Assembly (NCBI GenBank): GCA_900554165.1
Contig: USGR01000005.1
Coordinates: forward strand, 1 to 14,870
Direction of reading: 5' to 3'
From: an uncultured Oscillospiraceae bacterium
Lineage (GTDB): Bacteria; Bacillota_A; Clostridia; Oscillospirales; Acutalibacteraceae
DNA: 14,870 nt
A model generated the notes under the pieces. The model was not told the DNA's origin and did no database searches. It saw only the letters and a program-made list of their open reading frames with translations. This document shows, in pieces, positions 6,031 through 14,583 of this stretch; position 1 is the stretch's first letter, and each line of letters begins with the position of its first letter. The position numbers and the translations under genes are program-made.

Positions 6031-6660
6031 ATAGTAACTGAGTATAAAACTCCGGCGGATTTTAAGACGGCTGAATTTACCGAAAAAAAGTCTAAATTTA
6101 TTGCAAGCCTTGCACCAGTGTCAGATGCAGCACAAGCAGAGGACTTTATAAATTCTGTTAAAGTAAAGCACAGAGATGCACGGCATAATGTTTATGCTTA
6201 TATATTAAAAGACGGCAGGACAATGCGCTATTCAGACGACGGCGAGCCTCAGGGTACGGCGGGCCAGCCGATACTTAAAGTAATCAATTCTTTCGGCGTT
6301 TGCGACTGCGTTGTAGTGGTAACGCGGTATTTCGGCGGCATACTGCTCGGCACAGGCGGATTGCAGCGGGCTTATTCTAAAGCGGCGCAGCTTAGTCTTG
6401 AGAATTCGGAAATAGTTCAGATGAAGCTTTACCGCCGCACTATTATAAGCTGCAGCTATGATATGTACGGCAGAATAGCGTCGGTCGCCGGCGACTGCGG
6501 CGGAATAATAAACGACAGCGCCTTTACCGACAATGTAAAAATAGATGTAAATATACCGCACGACTTGGCGGATTTTTTTGCTAAGCAGATATACTCAATT
6601 ACATCCGGCGGCATAATGCCGGAGTATATTGAGAGCGTATACTGCAAATACTCCGGCTGA
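6031..6660 (+). CDS. YigZ/IMPACT family protein, apparent ATA start
   Basis: A small conserved protein of the YigZ/IMPACT family (UPF0029); its eukaryotic relative acts in Gcn2 stress signalling, and the bacterial role is not settled. The signature RYSDDGEPQGTAGQP and the downstream TRYFGGILLGTGGLQRAY are intact at about residues 66-80 and 98-114 of a 209-residue product. The only standard start in frame is GTG 6118, which has no ribosome binding site and would cut off 29 residues, including TEYKTPADF and FTEKKSKFIA, which look like the normal family N-terminus. The frame is open back to 6016. GGTGA (6019-6023) is seven bases before an ATA at 6031, the same spacing as the primase gene uses. 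I place the start there; ATA is rare, and a sequencing error in an ATG is possible. It is transcribed alone. Confidence 0.85.
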   Translation: MVTEYKTPADFKTAEFTEKKSKFIASLAPVSDAAQAEDFINSVKVKHRDARHNVYAYILKDGRTMRYSDDGEPQGTAGQPILKVINSFGVCDCVVVVTRYFGGILLGTGGLQRAYSKAAQLSLENSEIVQMKLYRRTIISCSYDMYGRIASVAGDCGGIINDSAFTDNVKIDVNIPHDLADFFAKQIYSITSGGIMPEYIESVYCKYSG

Positions 6661-6808
6661 TATTCATGTATATTTACATATGCCGCCGTATTATCCTGCA
6701 TATATGATTAAGAAGCATGCTCACACTTGTATGATAGCTATAGTCATCATCTGTTTTTAGAAAACATAAATTTAAAGAACTTAGGCTTAAGATTTGCGAA
6801 GGAATTAT

Positions 6809-6837
6809 TTGCTTTTTATTATGATGACAGATAATAT
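6809..6837 (+). promoter_or_regulatory. Possible promoter of the dGTPase gene
   Basis: The 332-base gap 6661-6992 contains no gene and no clear terminator. TTGCTT (6809-6814), 17 bases and TAATAT (6832-6837) is the best promoter candidate. The -35/-10 spacer holds ATGATGAC (6821-6828), which is complementary to GTCATCAT (6743-6750), a distant inverted repeat that might be an operator. Other AT-rich promoter-like strings occur nearer the gene, so the assignment is tentative. Confidence 0.35.
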
Positions 6838-6992
6838 ACAGATATAAGTATGCATAAGCCATGAAAAACACGTATTTTTGCTTTAAAGAAAATATAAGTG
6901 TATTTTTCAAAATTTAATGGATATTTTTTCATCAAAAAGAGGTATTATTGAATAAATTTCGTATAAATAAGATGAGAAAGAGGTGAATTGCA

Positions 6993-8000
6993 ATGGAAAA
7001 TTGCATAAGAGTGCGTACAGAGGAAATTGAGAGGAATTTTCTGTCTCAATTTGCCTCACTAAGCTCTGAAAGCTTAGGGCGCGCAAAGCCGGAAAAGAAG
7101 TGCGATATACGCACCGACTATCAGCGCGACAGAGACAGAATACTTCACTGCAATTCGTTCAGAAGGCTTAAGCACAAGACGCAGGTGTTTTTAGCGCCTG
7201 AAGGCGACCACTACCGCACGCGTCTGACGCACACATTGGAGGTGTCGCAAATAGCGCGTACAATATCACGTGCATTGCGTCTTAATGAGGATTTAACGGA
7301 AGCCATAGCTTTGGGACATGATTTAGGGCACACTCCTTTTGGCCATGCCGGCGAGCGTGCGCTGAACCGATGCAATGATGCCGGCTTCCGGCATTTTGAG
7401 CAGAGCGTAAGGGTGGTAGAGTTGCTCGAAAAGGGCGGCAAAGGGCTAAATCTCACAAAAGAGGTGGTAAACGGCATTGCCTGCCACACGCGCGGCGAAG
7501 AGGCCTTTACGTTAGAGGGCAGAATAGTCCGCGTTGCGGATAAAATTGCCTATATGAATCATGATATCGACGACGCTGCACGCGCCGGTGTGATAGCGGA
7601 GGGAGACATTCCAAAAGATATTTCAGAAGTGCTGGGAAATTCCAAGAGCGAGCGCATTACGGCGCTGATAAACAGCGCAATCTTGGGCAGCGACGGCAAG
7701 AATGAGATATCTCTTGGCGGAGAAGCAAAGGACGCTTTTTATAAGCTGAATGACTTTTTGTTTGAAAATGTGTACTTTAATCCAATAGCAAAGAGCGAGG
7801 AAAGCAAAGCAGAGGATTTGGTAAGCCGGCTTTTTGAATATTATGTAAATCACAAGGATGCATTTACCGGAGAATATAAGGCAATATGCGAGCGTGAGGG
7901 CGCACAGCGCGCCGCCTGCGATTACATAGCCGGAATGACTGACCGTTTTGCAATGCACGTATACAGCGACTTGTTTATACCAAAGTCATGGCAGTATTAG
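6993..8000 (+). CDS. dgt: dGTP triphosphohydrolase-like HD-domain protein
   Basis: Members remove triphosphate from deoxynucleoside triphosphates, chiefly dGTP, and so tune the nucleotide pool for replication. The 335 residues match the short Firmicute form. The metal-binding HD residues are visible: His80 (RLTHTLEV), His109-Asp110 (LGHDLGHTPFGHAGE) and Asp183 (VADKIAYMNHDIDD). RDRDRILHCNSFRRLKHKTQVF (two Arg-rich stretches in 45-66) is the family's N-terminal signature. AGAGGTGA (6979-6986) lies six bases before the ATG. It is the first gene of the dgt-dnaG-rpoD neighbourhood common in Clostridia, but 367 bases separate it from dnaG. Exact substrate choice cannot be read from sequence. Confidence 0.92.
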   Translation: MENCIRVRTEEIERNFLSQFASLSSESLGRAKPEKKCDIRTDYQRDRDRILHCNSFRRLKHKTQVFLAPEGDHYRTRLTHTLEVSQIARTISRALRLNEDLTEAIALGHDLGHTPFGHAGERALNRCNDAGFRHFEQSVRVVELLEKGGKGLNLTKEVVNGIACHTRGEEAFTLEGRIVRVADKIAYMNHDIDDAARAGVIAEGDIPKDISEVLGNSKSERITALINSAILGSDGKNEISLGGEAKDAFYKLNDFLFENVYFNPIAKSEESKAEDLVSRLFEYYVNHKDAFTGEYKAICEREGAQRAACDYIAGMTDRFAMHVYSDLFIPKSWQY

Positions 8001-8122
8001 CGAGGCAAGATGCTAAGCAAGTGCTGATTTCATGGTTAATCGGCGGAGACCGACAAGAATATATGGCGGCAAGACGTTATGCCGAATATTTTGCAGCAGC
8101 TTCTTTTATCGCAGATGTATAA

Positions 8123-8352
8123 GCATAGTTAAGTGAATTTTCCATCTTTTTTAGGAGATGGACATGCTGTCGCGTTGTCATAAGAGTAATAGATTATGTT
8201 AACTTATATATTCCGCGCAGAAATGTGAATTGCAGCGGCTCTGCCGCAGACAGCGGGCTAAACTAAAGTCATATAATCGTCGTCGAGAGACGGCGATATA
8301 TCGGACAATTATTTTACGTGTTACAGCTATTTTAAATTATATACAAGAGAAA
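8123..8352. other. Hairpin-rich gap between dgt and dnaG
   Basis: The gap 8001-8367 has no supported gene and no terminator with a T run. It contains three compact hairpins: CCATCT/AGATGG (8142-8147/8156-8161); GCGGC/GCCGC with loop TCT (8235-8247); and TCGTCGTC/GACGGCGA around a GAGA (GNRA) tetraloop (8277-8296), with one wobble and an extendable AT base. Like 2238-2638 it is richer in GC than most gaps here. Both contain TGCCGAATATT (8080-8090 and 2519-2529). The structures may be leader elements of dnaG or part of an intergenic repeat. No consensus promoter for dnaG was found, so read-through from dgt is possible. Confidence 0.35.
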
Positions 8353-8367
8353 AGAGGTGAAATATGA

Positions 8368-10134
8368 GTGCCTTTACCATATGAGTTTTTGCAGGAGCTA
8401 AAATTTAGGAACAGCATAGAAGAGGTTGTATCATCATATGTAAACTTAAAGCACAGGGGGTCTAACTTTACCGGACTTTGTCCGTTTCACAGTGAAAAGA
8501 CTCCGTCCTTTACGCTATACCCTGAGAGCGGGTCGTATTATTGCTTTGGCTGCGGCGCCGGCGGCGATGTCATTACCTTTATAATGCAGATAGAAAATCT
8601 GGATTATATGGAGGCGGTGCGCTTTTTGGCGGCGCGTGCCGGAATGAGCATGCCGGAAAACATGAGAGAAGATGAAGCGGAAATACGCCGCAAGGCAAGA
8701 ATTTTAGAGCTTAACAGGGCGGCCGCGAGATATTATCATTCATGTTTACTGACAAAAGCGGCAGCGGCACAGCTTAGCTATCTTAAGCAGCGCGGGCTGT
8801 CGGCGTCGACAATAAAGCGGTTTGGCTTAGGCGCGGCGCTTAAGCAGTATGACGGACTTTTAAGGCATCTTAAAACGCTGGGCTATTCGCCACAGGAGGC
8901 GGAGCGGGCAAACCTTGCAGTAAAGGGTGTAAATGGGTACAGAGATAGATTTTTTGACAGGGTAATGTTCCCGATAATCGACCTCAGAGGCAATGTTATA
9001 GCTTTCGGCGGCAGGATTTTACCGGGAGTTGAGGGGGCAAAATATCTCAACACGTCAGACACGCCGGTGTTTAAAAAGAGCAGAAACGTATATTCGCTAA
9101 ACATTGCAAAAAACTCAAAGGCGGATTATTTCATTTTAGCAGAGGGATATATGGACGTAATAGCGCTGCATCAAGCTGGGTTTGACAGCGCGGTGGCGGC
9201 GCTTGGCACGGCTTTCACAGCTGAGCAGGCAAAGCTTATGTCAAGATATAAATCCTCGGTAATACTCTCGCTCGACGCCGACGAGGCGGGGCAAAAGGCG
9301 ACAAGCCGCGCCATAGGAATATTAAACGATGTGGGAATAGAGGTAAAGGTGCTTAAAATACCTGGCGCGAAGGACCCGGACGAATTTATAAAGAAATTTG
9401 GAGCGGAGCGGTTTAAAGGACTTATAGAGGGCGCATCGAACGACACCGAATTCTTTTTGTTTAAGGCGAGGGAAAAGTATGACACTGATACGACCGACGG
9501 CCGTCTTGCCTTTTTGAATGAAGCGGTAAAAATACTGGCGGAAGTAAAAAATCCGTTGGAGAGGGATATATACGCCGGCAAACTTTCGGACGAGTTTGAT
9601 GTGTCTAAAACCACGCTCATTTCTCAGATTAAAAGCACAGCGAACAAAAATACGCGCACTGAGCAAAAAAAAGCCGAGTCAAAAATAATAAATCCGGCAT
9701 ATCAGCGCGACGACGTAAATCCAGAGCGCATAACATATCCGAAAGCGGCGCACGCAGAGGAGCGGCTTATAAAAATACTTATAATGCATCCCGATTTATT
9801 TGATAAAATAACGTCTCATATAACTGCCGATGATTTTGTGACGGATTTTAACAGAGACGTGTTTAAATCGGTTTGCAATACACTTTCAGAAAACAGCGTT
9901 TTCGACATATCCTACATAAGCGCTGATTATAATCCTGCACAAATGGGCAGAATAGTGGAAATAATGAATTCCGGTGTAAAATCCGCAGATGCAGAGGCGG
10001 AATGCGTCGATTTGATAAAGGTGATTAAATCGGAGAAATATGAAAAAGAAAGGGGAGATCCGTCAAGCTGGTCGGACAGCGATTTTGTAAACGAGATGGA
10101 CAGGCTTCGTGAAAACAAAGGGGGAAATAATTAG
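8368..10134 (+). CDS. dnaG: DNA primase DnaG
   Basis: It makes RNA primers at the replication fork, bound to the DnaB helicase. The 588 residues are typical. The N-terminal CHC2 zinc ribbon has Cys38, His41, Cys59 and Cys62 ([22 protein letters not shown]). The catalytic core carries DRVMFPI near 200 and the TOPRIM domain with Glu259 (AEGYMDV), Asp303 and Asp305 (SLDADEAG). The last 120 residues ([15 protein letters not shown] onward) look like the helicase-binding domain. The start is GTG 8368: AGAGGTGA (8353-8360) is seven bases upstream. The ATG at 8364 is only three bases from it and encodes a six-residue dead-end frame. The TAG stop overlaps the next gene's start by one base. Confidence 0.97.
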   Translation: MPLPYEFLQELKFRNSIEEVVSSYVNLKHRGSNFTGLCPFHSEKTPSFTLYPESGSYYCFGCGAGGDVITFIMQIENLDYMEAVRFLAARAGMSMPENMREDEAEIRRKARILELNRAAARYYHSCLLTKAAAAQLSYLKQRGLSASTIKRFGLGAALKQYDGLLRHLKTLGYSPQEAERANLAVKGVNGYRDRFFDRVMFPIIDLRGNVIAFGGRILPGVEGAKYLNTSDTPVFKKSRNVYSLNIAKNSKADYFILAEGYMDVIALHQAGFDSAVAALGTAFTAEQAKLMSRYKSSVILSLDADEAGQKATSRAIGILNDVGIEVKVLKIPGAKDPDEFIKKFGAERFKGLIEGASNDTEFFLFKAREKYDTDTTDGRLAFLNEAVKILAEVKNPLERDIYAGKLSDEFDVSKTTLISQIKSTANKNTRTEQKKAESKIINPAYQRDDVNPERITYPKAAHAEERLIKILIMHPDLFDKITSHITADDFVTDFNRDVFKSVCNTLSENSVFDISYISADYNPAQMGRIVEIMNSGVKSADAEAECVDLIKVIKSEKYEKERGDPSSWSDSDFVNEMDRLRENKGGNN

Positions 10135-11225
10135 TGGCAAACGAAAAGAACACTGAAATTTTAGAAGAGACAAAAGCGCTCGAAAACGGAAAAGAAAACG
10201 GTGATAAAACCGTTGGGAAAAATGAAGATACGTCAAAAAAAGAGTCTTATGAAAAGGTAGATGACGTTGAAGGCAATGAGGATGATCTGTCGGAAGCAGA
10301 TTTTATGGATTTAGACTCTATAGAGCCGACGCATGACGAGCTTGTAATAGAAGAGCAGGAAGCGGAAGAATATGAAAACGACGTAACGAATGTTGACGGA
10401 GTAACTCTTGACGACCCAGTTAAGCTTTATTTGAAAGAAATAGGCCGTGTTCCGCTGCTCTCGTCTGATGAAGAAATTGACCTTGCAATGAGGATAGTAG
10501 ATGGTGACAAAGAAGCTAAAAAGCGTCTTACAGAGGCGAATTTAAGGCTTGTTGTCAGCATAGCAAAAAGATATGTCGGCAGAGGCATGCACTTTTTAGA
10601 CCTTATACAGGAGGGAAATGTCGGACTTATAAAAGCAGTAGAAAAGTTCGACTATACAAAGGGCTTTAAATTTTCTACGTATGCTACATGGTGGATACGT
10701 CAGGCAATAACTCGAGCGATAGCCGACCAGGCGCGTACTATCAGGATTCCCGTGCATATGGTGGAAACTATAAACAGGCTTAAAAAGGTACAGAGCCAGC
10801 TGCTGCACGAAAACGGCTATGACCCTTCTGAAGAGCAGATAGCGGAGGTAATGAATCTTCCTGTAGAGCGCGTTCGCGAAATAATGCGTGTAGCGCAGGA
10901 GCCGGTCTCAATGGAAACACCGATAGGTCCTGAGGAGGACAGCCGGCTGATGGATTTTATAAAGGACGAGGATGCAATGGCGCCTGACGAGGCGGCGCTT
11001 AAAACAATAACCAACGAGGATATTGACAGTGTTCTTAAAACGCTTACGCCAAGGGAAGAAGCCGTCATAAGGCTGCGCTTCGGACTCGAGGACGGCAGAT
11101 GCCATACCTTGGAAGAAGTCGGTATGGAATTCCACGTCACACGTGAGCGCATACGCCAAATAGAGGCAAAGGCGCTCAGAAAGCTGCGTCACCCGGTACG
11201 CAGCAATAAGTTTAAGGACAAATAA
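10134..11225 (+). CDS. rpoD: Primary RNA polymerase sigma factor RpoD/SigA
   Basis: The housekeeping sigma factor directs RNA polymerase to TTGACA/TATAAT promoters. It has 363 residues. An acidic low-complexity N-terminus (1-93) is followed by region 1.2 ([11 protein letters not shown], 94-104) and region 2 with [19 protein letters not shown] and the -10 reading helix [13 protein letters not shown] (189-201). Next come region 3 and the 3.2 finger (about 235-270), then region 4.2 (HTLEEVG..., 324-363) with the -35 reading helix [17 protein letters not shown]. The GTG start overlaps the dnaG stop (TAGTG), and a GGGGG nine bases upstream is the likely ribosome site, so the two genes are translationally linked. 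An AT-only palindrome (11225-11242) follows the stop, too weak to call a terminator. Confidence 0.97.
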   Translation: MANEKNTEILEETKALENGKENGDKTVGKNEDTSKKESYEKVDDVEGNEDDLSEADFMDLDSIEPTHDELVIEEQEAEEYENDVTNVDGVTLDDPVKLYLKEIGRVPLLSSDEEIDLAMRIVDGDKEAKKRLTEANLRLVVSIAKRYVGRGMHFLDLIQEGNVGLIKAVEKFDYTKGFKFSTYATWWIRQAITRAIADQARTIRIPVHMVETINRLKKVQSQLLHENGYDPSEEQIAEVMNLPVERVREIMRVAQEPVSMETPIGPEEDSRLMDFIKDEDAMAPDEAALKTITNEDIDSVLKTLTPREEAVIRLRFGLEDGRCHTLEEVGMEFHVTRERIRQIEAKALRKLRHPVRSNKFKDK

Positions 11226-11337
11226 TTTTATATTTATAAAATTTAAACAATTCTTTCCATTACATATATAGATGCCAAAAGCGAATATTAAAATTATAAA
11301 CTGCAATATAATTGTAATATTAACGCTAATTATAGGC

Positions 11338-11367
11338 TTGACTAATCGGTTAATGTGCTTTTATAGG
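11338..11367 (+). promoter_or_regulatory. Possible promoter of the second sigma factor
   Basis: The 302-base gap 11226-11527 is very AT-rich. TTGACT (11338-11343) with TATAGG (11362-11367) at 18 bases is the best candidate. The -10 box is imperfect, and the leader would be about 155 bases. If correct, the second sigma gene can be expressed apart from dnaG-rpoD. Confidence 0.35.
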
Positions 11368-11527
11368 TTTTTGAATTTAAGCTTAAAATATATTTTTCAT
11401 GTTTTAAATTAGTATTCCTATATTTGCATAATTGTTTGCATAGCAAATTTATATTTATGTAAACTTGATTTTGTATTATAAACTCAAGTGCAAGCCTTTT
11501 TATAACCGCGGTGTCGGAGGAAATGTA

Positions 11528-12586
11528 ATGGATTATGACAAAGAAACAATGCTAAGCTCAGAAAATTCTGATGAAAATAGCAGAATATTGCCAAAACAGC
11601 CGTTAGAAATATCGGACGGCAAAAGGGAAGATGCAAAGGAAGCAAAAGCTCTTTATAATGAGCTTAGAAAAGATGGCATAGATATAGAAGAGCTCTCAAA
11701 AGATGAGGCAGAAGATATTGACGTGGAAGAAGAGGGCGAGTATATATCTTCCGAAATAAGCGATACAAATAATTCCGTAAAGGCATATCTCAAAGAAATA
11801 GGCGGCTCAAGGCTTTTGAGTGCAGAGGAAGAAGAGGCTCTTGCCAAGCGTATAGAAAAAGGCGATGAGGAAGCCGAGCATGAGCTGGCAAAGGCAAATC
11901 TTCGATTGGTAGTAAGCATAGCAAAACATTATGCAAACTTAGGCTTACCGTTTACCGATTTAATACAAGAGGGAAATGTTGGGCTTATAAAGGCGGTAAA
12001 AAAATATGATTACCGTAAAGGATTTAGATTTTCAACATATGCCACATGGTGGATACGCCAGGCAATAACCAGAGCGATAGCCGACCAGGCTCGTGCTATA
12101 AGACTGCCAGTGCATGCAGTAGAGGTAATAAATCGTATGGTAAGAGTAAGGGCAGCCTTTTTAGCAGACAACGGCCGTGAACCCAGTATGGAAGAATTAT
12201 CTAAAATAATGAATCTTCCTATTAAGCGGCTTAAAGAAATAATAGAGATGGACAAAGACCTCATATCGATAAATACCCCTGTAGGCGATGACGAAGAATC
12301 GCAGGTTGGCGATTTTATTACGGATGAAAGAAATAATACATCCGGCGAAGTGGACAACAAGTTGCTTAAAGAGGATTTGCTTAAGGCAATAGATAAGCTG
12401 AGCGATAGGGAAGCGACAATACTCAAAATGAGATATGGTTTAGATAATGGAAAGATGCACACGCTTGAAGAAGTGGGAAGATACTTTAATATTACGAGAG
12501 AGCGCGTAAGGCAGATAGAGATAAAAGCGCTGCGTAAGCTTAGACGGACAAAGACTACGCATGGTAGGCTTATAGATTATATGTAG
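11528..12586 (+). CDS. Second RpoD-like (group 1/2) sigma factor
   Basis: A full sigma-70 protein of 352 residues. Region 1.2 is [13 protein letters not shown] (81-93). Region 2 (121-190) has the same -10 reading run [13 protein letters not shown] as the upstream rpoD. Region 4.2 has [19 protein letters not shown], so it should recognise similar promoters. It differs in details: [16 protein letters not shown] instead of [16 protein letters not shown], a changed 3.2 finger ([12 protein letters not shown]) and a different acidic N-terminus. I start at ATG 11528 because GGAGG (11516-11520) is seven bases upstream; the frame is open to 11465 but those 21 codons lack sigma features. It looks like a tandem duplicate of rpoD that has diverged, serving perhaps stress, stationary phase or sporulation; the role is unknown. 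Confidence 0.93.
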   Translation: MDYDKETMLSSENSDENSRILPKQPLEISDGKREDAKEAKALYNELRKDGIDIEELSKDEAEDIDVEEEGEYISSEISDTNNSVKAYLKEIGGSRLLSAEEEEALAKRIEKGDEEAEHELAKANLRLVVSIAKHYANLGLPFTDLIQEGNVGLIKAVKKYDYRKGFRFSTYATWWIRQAITRAIADQARAIRLPVHAVEVINRMVRVRAAFLADNGREPSMEELSKIMNLPIKRLKEIIEMDKDLISINTPVGDDEESQVGDFITDERNNTSGEVDNKLLKEDLLKAIDKLSDREATILKMRYGLDNGKMHTLEEVGRYFNITRERVRQIEIKALRKLRRTKTTHGRLIDYM

Positions 12587-12650
12587 CATTAAATATATGC
12601 TGTTTACGGATGTGTTATAGGGAAAAATAAAACGAAAAGATAATAAAATA

Positions 12651-12678
12651 TTGAATGACGCAAAATTTGTGATAAAAT
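12651..12678 (+). promoter_or_regulatory. Promoter of the Rrf2-family gene
   Basis: TTGAAT (12651-12656), 16 bases, TAAAAT (12673-12678) preceded by TG and one base (extended -10). The start would be near 12685, about 30 bases before the start codon. No terminator separates this from the sigma gene, so read-through is also possible. Confidence 0.6.
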
Positions 12679-12715
12679 AATATTTAAATCCAGTTTTTCT
12701 ATGGAGGAAAATAGT

Positions 12716-13102
12716 ATGCAGCTAAACTTGGAAACGGATTATGCAATAAGACTGGTCAGTATTCTTTGCGAAAGCAAGGAGCGTATAAGCGCGTCTGAAA
12801 TTGCCAAGCGCACGGGCGTAACGCTTAGATTTTCGCTAAAGATACTCGGCAAGCTGGCGCAGAGCGGCATAGTAAAATCATACAAGGGTGCAAATGGCGG
12901 ATATGTGCTAAATAAAGCTCCAAAAGACATATCGCTGCGCGAGGTTGTAACGGTTATGCAGGGACCGATTGAGATTAATAAGTGTACTAAATCGGACGAG
13001 CTTTGTACAAATCCTAATAGTGCGGAATGTAGTTTCCGTGCATTTTTTGCGCAGCTATCTAAAGAAATAAACGATAAAATGGAAAAAATGAGATTTGCCT
13101 AA
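12716..13102 (+). CDS. Rrf2-family transcriptional regulator with potential Fe-S cysteines
   Basis: A small winged-helix regulator of 128 residues, in the family of IscR, NsrR and CymR. The N-terminus MQLNLETDYAIRLV and the ASEIAKRTGVTLRF...GIVKSYKGANGGY stretch (26-63) are the family's DNA-binding domain. Cys90, Cys97 and Cys105 (spacing x6, x7) lie where IscR and NsrR hold their iron-sulfur cluster, so sensing of Fe-S status, oxygen or nitric oxide is plausible; CymR lacks these. The start is ATG 12716, with GGAGG (12703-12707) eight bases upstream; the in-frame ATG at 12701 would put that site inside the gene. No cysteine desulfurase or isc/suf genes follow, so its targets are not evident. 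It has its own promoter. Confidence 0.9.
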   Translation: MQLNLETDYAIRLVSILCESKERISASEIAKRTGVTLRFSLKILGKLAQSGIVKSYKGANGGYVLNKAPKDISLREVVTVMQGPIEINKCTKSDELCTNPNSAECSFRAFFAQLSKEINDKMEKMRFA

Positions 13103-13103
13103 A

Positions 13104-13132
13104 TTGAAATAGGGTATTTGCTGTGCTATAAT
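13104..13132 (+). promoter_or_regulatory. Near-consensus extended -10 promoter after the Rrf2 gene
   Basis: TTGAAA (13104-13109), exactly 17 bases and a perfect TATAAT (13127-13132) with TGC directly before it. It is among the best promoters in the window. It begins just after the Rrf2 stop codon and points toward ilvE, whose ATG is 330 bases away. Position next to a regulator gene suggests it may be controlled by that regulator. Confidence 0.8.
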
Positions 13133-13138
13133 AATCTG

Positions 13139-13462
13139 GTACGCTATAAAATGTAAGACTTAACTGAAAAAGTGTTTGCTTATTGGCTGACATCGCAATA
13201 TAGCTTTTATCGATTAAGCTGGTAGATGCTTATTAAATAACATTATCTATTTGGAAATATATAAATTGTGGCGATAGGATACATAGGTAAGTTCATTTTT
13301 AGTACGTTTATCTCAATTAAAACAAGCTTTTAGCGGTAGAAAATTTATACCAAGATAAAGCTTGTTTAGCAATAATAAAAATAAATTCGGCATTTATCAA
13401 TTGATTAATTGGCACAAGCCTTTTAAATAACAGCCATATATACGGCGGATAGGAGAATACAT
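13139..13462 (+). other. Long untranslated region before ilvE: leader or small RNA
   Basis: From the predicted start near 13139 to the ilvE ATG there is no credible gene. The region contains AGCTT/AAGCT (13202-13206/13216-13220). The right arm of this pair can alternatively form AAGC/GCTT with 13226-13229. A stronger stem follows, AAACAAGCTTT with AAAGCTTGTTT (13320-13330/13357-13367), 11 perfect pairs with an inner GGTA/TACC (13335-13338/13348-13351). Only three Ts follow that stem, so it is a weak terminator at best. CAATTGATTAATTG (13398-13411) is another inverted repeat. I see no T-box sequence (AGGGTGG...ACCGCG), expected for many leaders of amino-acid genes. A weak second promoter (TTGATT 13401, TTAAAT 13423) could serve ilvE separately, leaving the upstream transcript as a small RNA. 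Confidence 0.4.
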
Positions 13463-14527
13463 ATGAAAATAGACGTTACGTTAACGAAACATCCTAAGGA
13501 GAAGCCGGCAGATGAGTCCAAACTAAGCTTTGGCAAACTGTTTACCGACCACATGTTTATCATGGATTATGATGAGGGCGAGGGTTGGCATTCACCGCGC
13601 ATAGTCCCATACGGCCCGATAGAGATAGAGCCTTCTGCGATGTGTCTGCACTATGGCCAGGAAGTATTTGAGGGACTTAAGGCGTATCATACGGCCGACG
13701 GCAGGAAGCTGCTTTTCAGACCAGACAGAAATATGGCGCGTATGAACATCTCAAACGAAAGGCTTTGCATACCGAAAATTGACGAGGAGTTTGGAGTAGA
13801 AGCTATTAAAAAACTCGTTGAGGTCGATAAGGACTGGATTCCGACGGCTAAGGGAACTTCTCTTTACATACGTCCGTTTATTTTTGCAGTTGACCCGATG
13901 ATAGGCGTGCATCCGGCAAAGCATTTGAAGTTTATAATTATTCTCTCTCCGGTTGGTGCTTATTATCCAAAGGGAATTGACCCGGTTGATATATATGTAG
14001 AGACAAATTATGTCCGCACTGTCCGCGGCGGCATGGGCTTTGCAAAGACGGCGGGAAATTATGCCGCATCTCTTAAAGCGCAGGATGAGGCTGAGAAAAA
14101 GGACTTTACTCAGGTGTTATGGCTTGACGGCGTAGAGCGTAAATACATTGAGGAAGTCGGAACCATGAACGTCTTCTTTATAATAAACGGTAAGGTTGTA
14201 ACGCCTTCACTCGACGGCGCAACTCTCGCCGGTATAACGAGAATGTCGTCTATGGAGCTGCTGAGAAAATGGGGCTATGATGTTGAAGAGCGCAGAATAT
14301 CGATAGACGAGGTGGCTGAGGCTGCTGCTGCCGGACATCTTGACGAAGCTTTCGGCACGGGTACTGCTGCGGTAATATCGCCTATAGGCAAGCTTTGCTG
14401 GCACGATAAGGATATTGTTATAAACGGCGGAAAGATAGGACCGATAACCCAGCGGCTGTACGATACTCTGACGGGCATACAGTCCGGCGAGCTTGAGGAC
14501 GACATGGGCTGGACGGTAGAAATATAA
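13463..14527 (+). CDS. ilvE: Branched-chain amino acid aminotransferase
   Basis: A PLP enzyme that transfers amino groups between glutamate/2-oxoglutarate and leucine, isoleucine or valine; it is the last step of their synthesis or the first of their breakdown. The 354 residues fit the longer class also found in eukaryotes. Motifs are CLHYGQEVFEGLKAY (61-75), RPDRNMARMN (86-95) and FAKTAGNYAAS with the likely PLP lysine Lys195. VLWLDG...YIEEVGTMNVFF (218-239) and GTAAVISPIG near the C-terminus complete the fold. AGGAG (13451-13455) is seven bases before the ATG. It stands alone between a long untranslated region and a strong terminator; no other branched-chain genes are in view. Its need for 2-oxoglutarate/glutamate loosely links it to the acn-icd genes. 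Confidence 0.95.
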   Translation: MKIDVTLTKHPKEKPADESKLSFGKLFTDHMFIMDYDEGEGWHSPRIVPYGPIEIEPSAMCLHYGQEVFEGLKAYHTADGRKLLFRPDRNMARMNISNERLCIPKIDEEFGVEAIKKLVEVDKDWIPTAKGTSLYIRPFIFAVDPMIGVHPAKHLKFIIILSPVGAYYPKGIDPVDIYVETNYVRTVRGGMGFAKTAGNYAASLKAQDEAEKKDFTQVLWLDGVERKYIEEVGTMNVFFIINGKVVTPSLDGATLAGITRMSSMELLRKWGYDVEERRISIDEVAEAAAAGHLDEAFGTGTAAVISPIGKLCWHDKDIVINGGKIGPITQRLYDTLTGIQSGELEDDMGWTVEI

Positions 14528-14551
14528 ACGAAATGATGTTATAGTGTTTTT

Positions 14552-14583
14552 GCATCTGGACAGATATGTCCAGATGCTTTTTT
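14552..14583 (+). terminator. Terminator of ilvE
   Basis: GCATCTGGACA (14552-14562), loop GATA and TGTCCAGATGC (14567-14577) form a perfect 11-base-pair stem followed by six Ts. It is 24 bases after the ilvE stop and is a textbook intrinsic terminator. Confidence 0.95.

Noticed and set aside
7988..8122. 44-codon frame starting inside the dgt end
   Set aside because: No ribosome binding site, overlaps dgt, and no recognisable protein features; kept only as a note on the gap.
11225..11242. Terminator after rpoD
   Set aside because: The palindrome is entirely A/T with almost no loop and no proper T run.
13335..13350. CodY-like box (GAAAATT)
   Set aside because: Only one half of AATTTTCWGAAAATT matches; expected often by chance in AT-rich DNA.
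13139..13462. T-box riboswitch before ilvE
   Set aside because: The conserved AGGGTGG...ACCGCG T-box sequence and an antiterminator/terminator pair are not seen.
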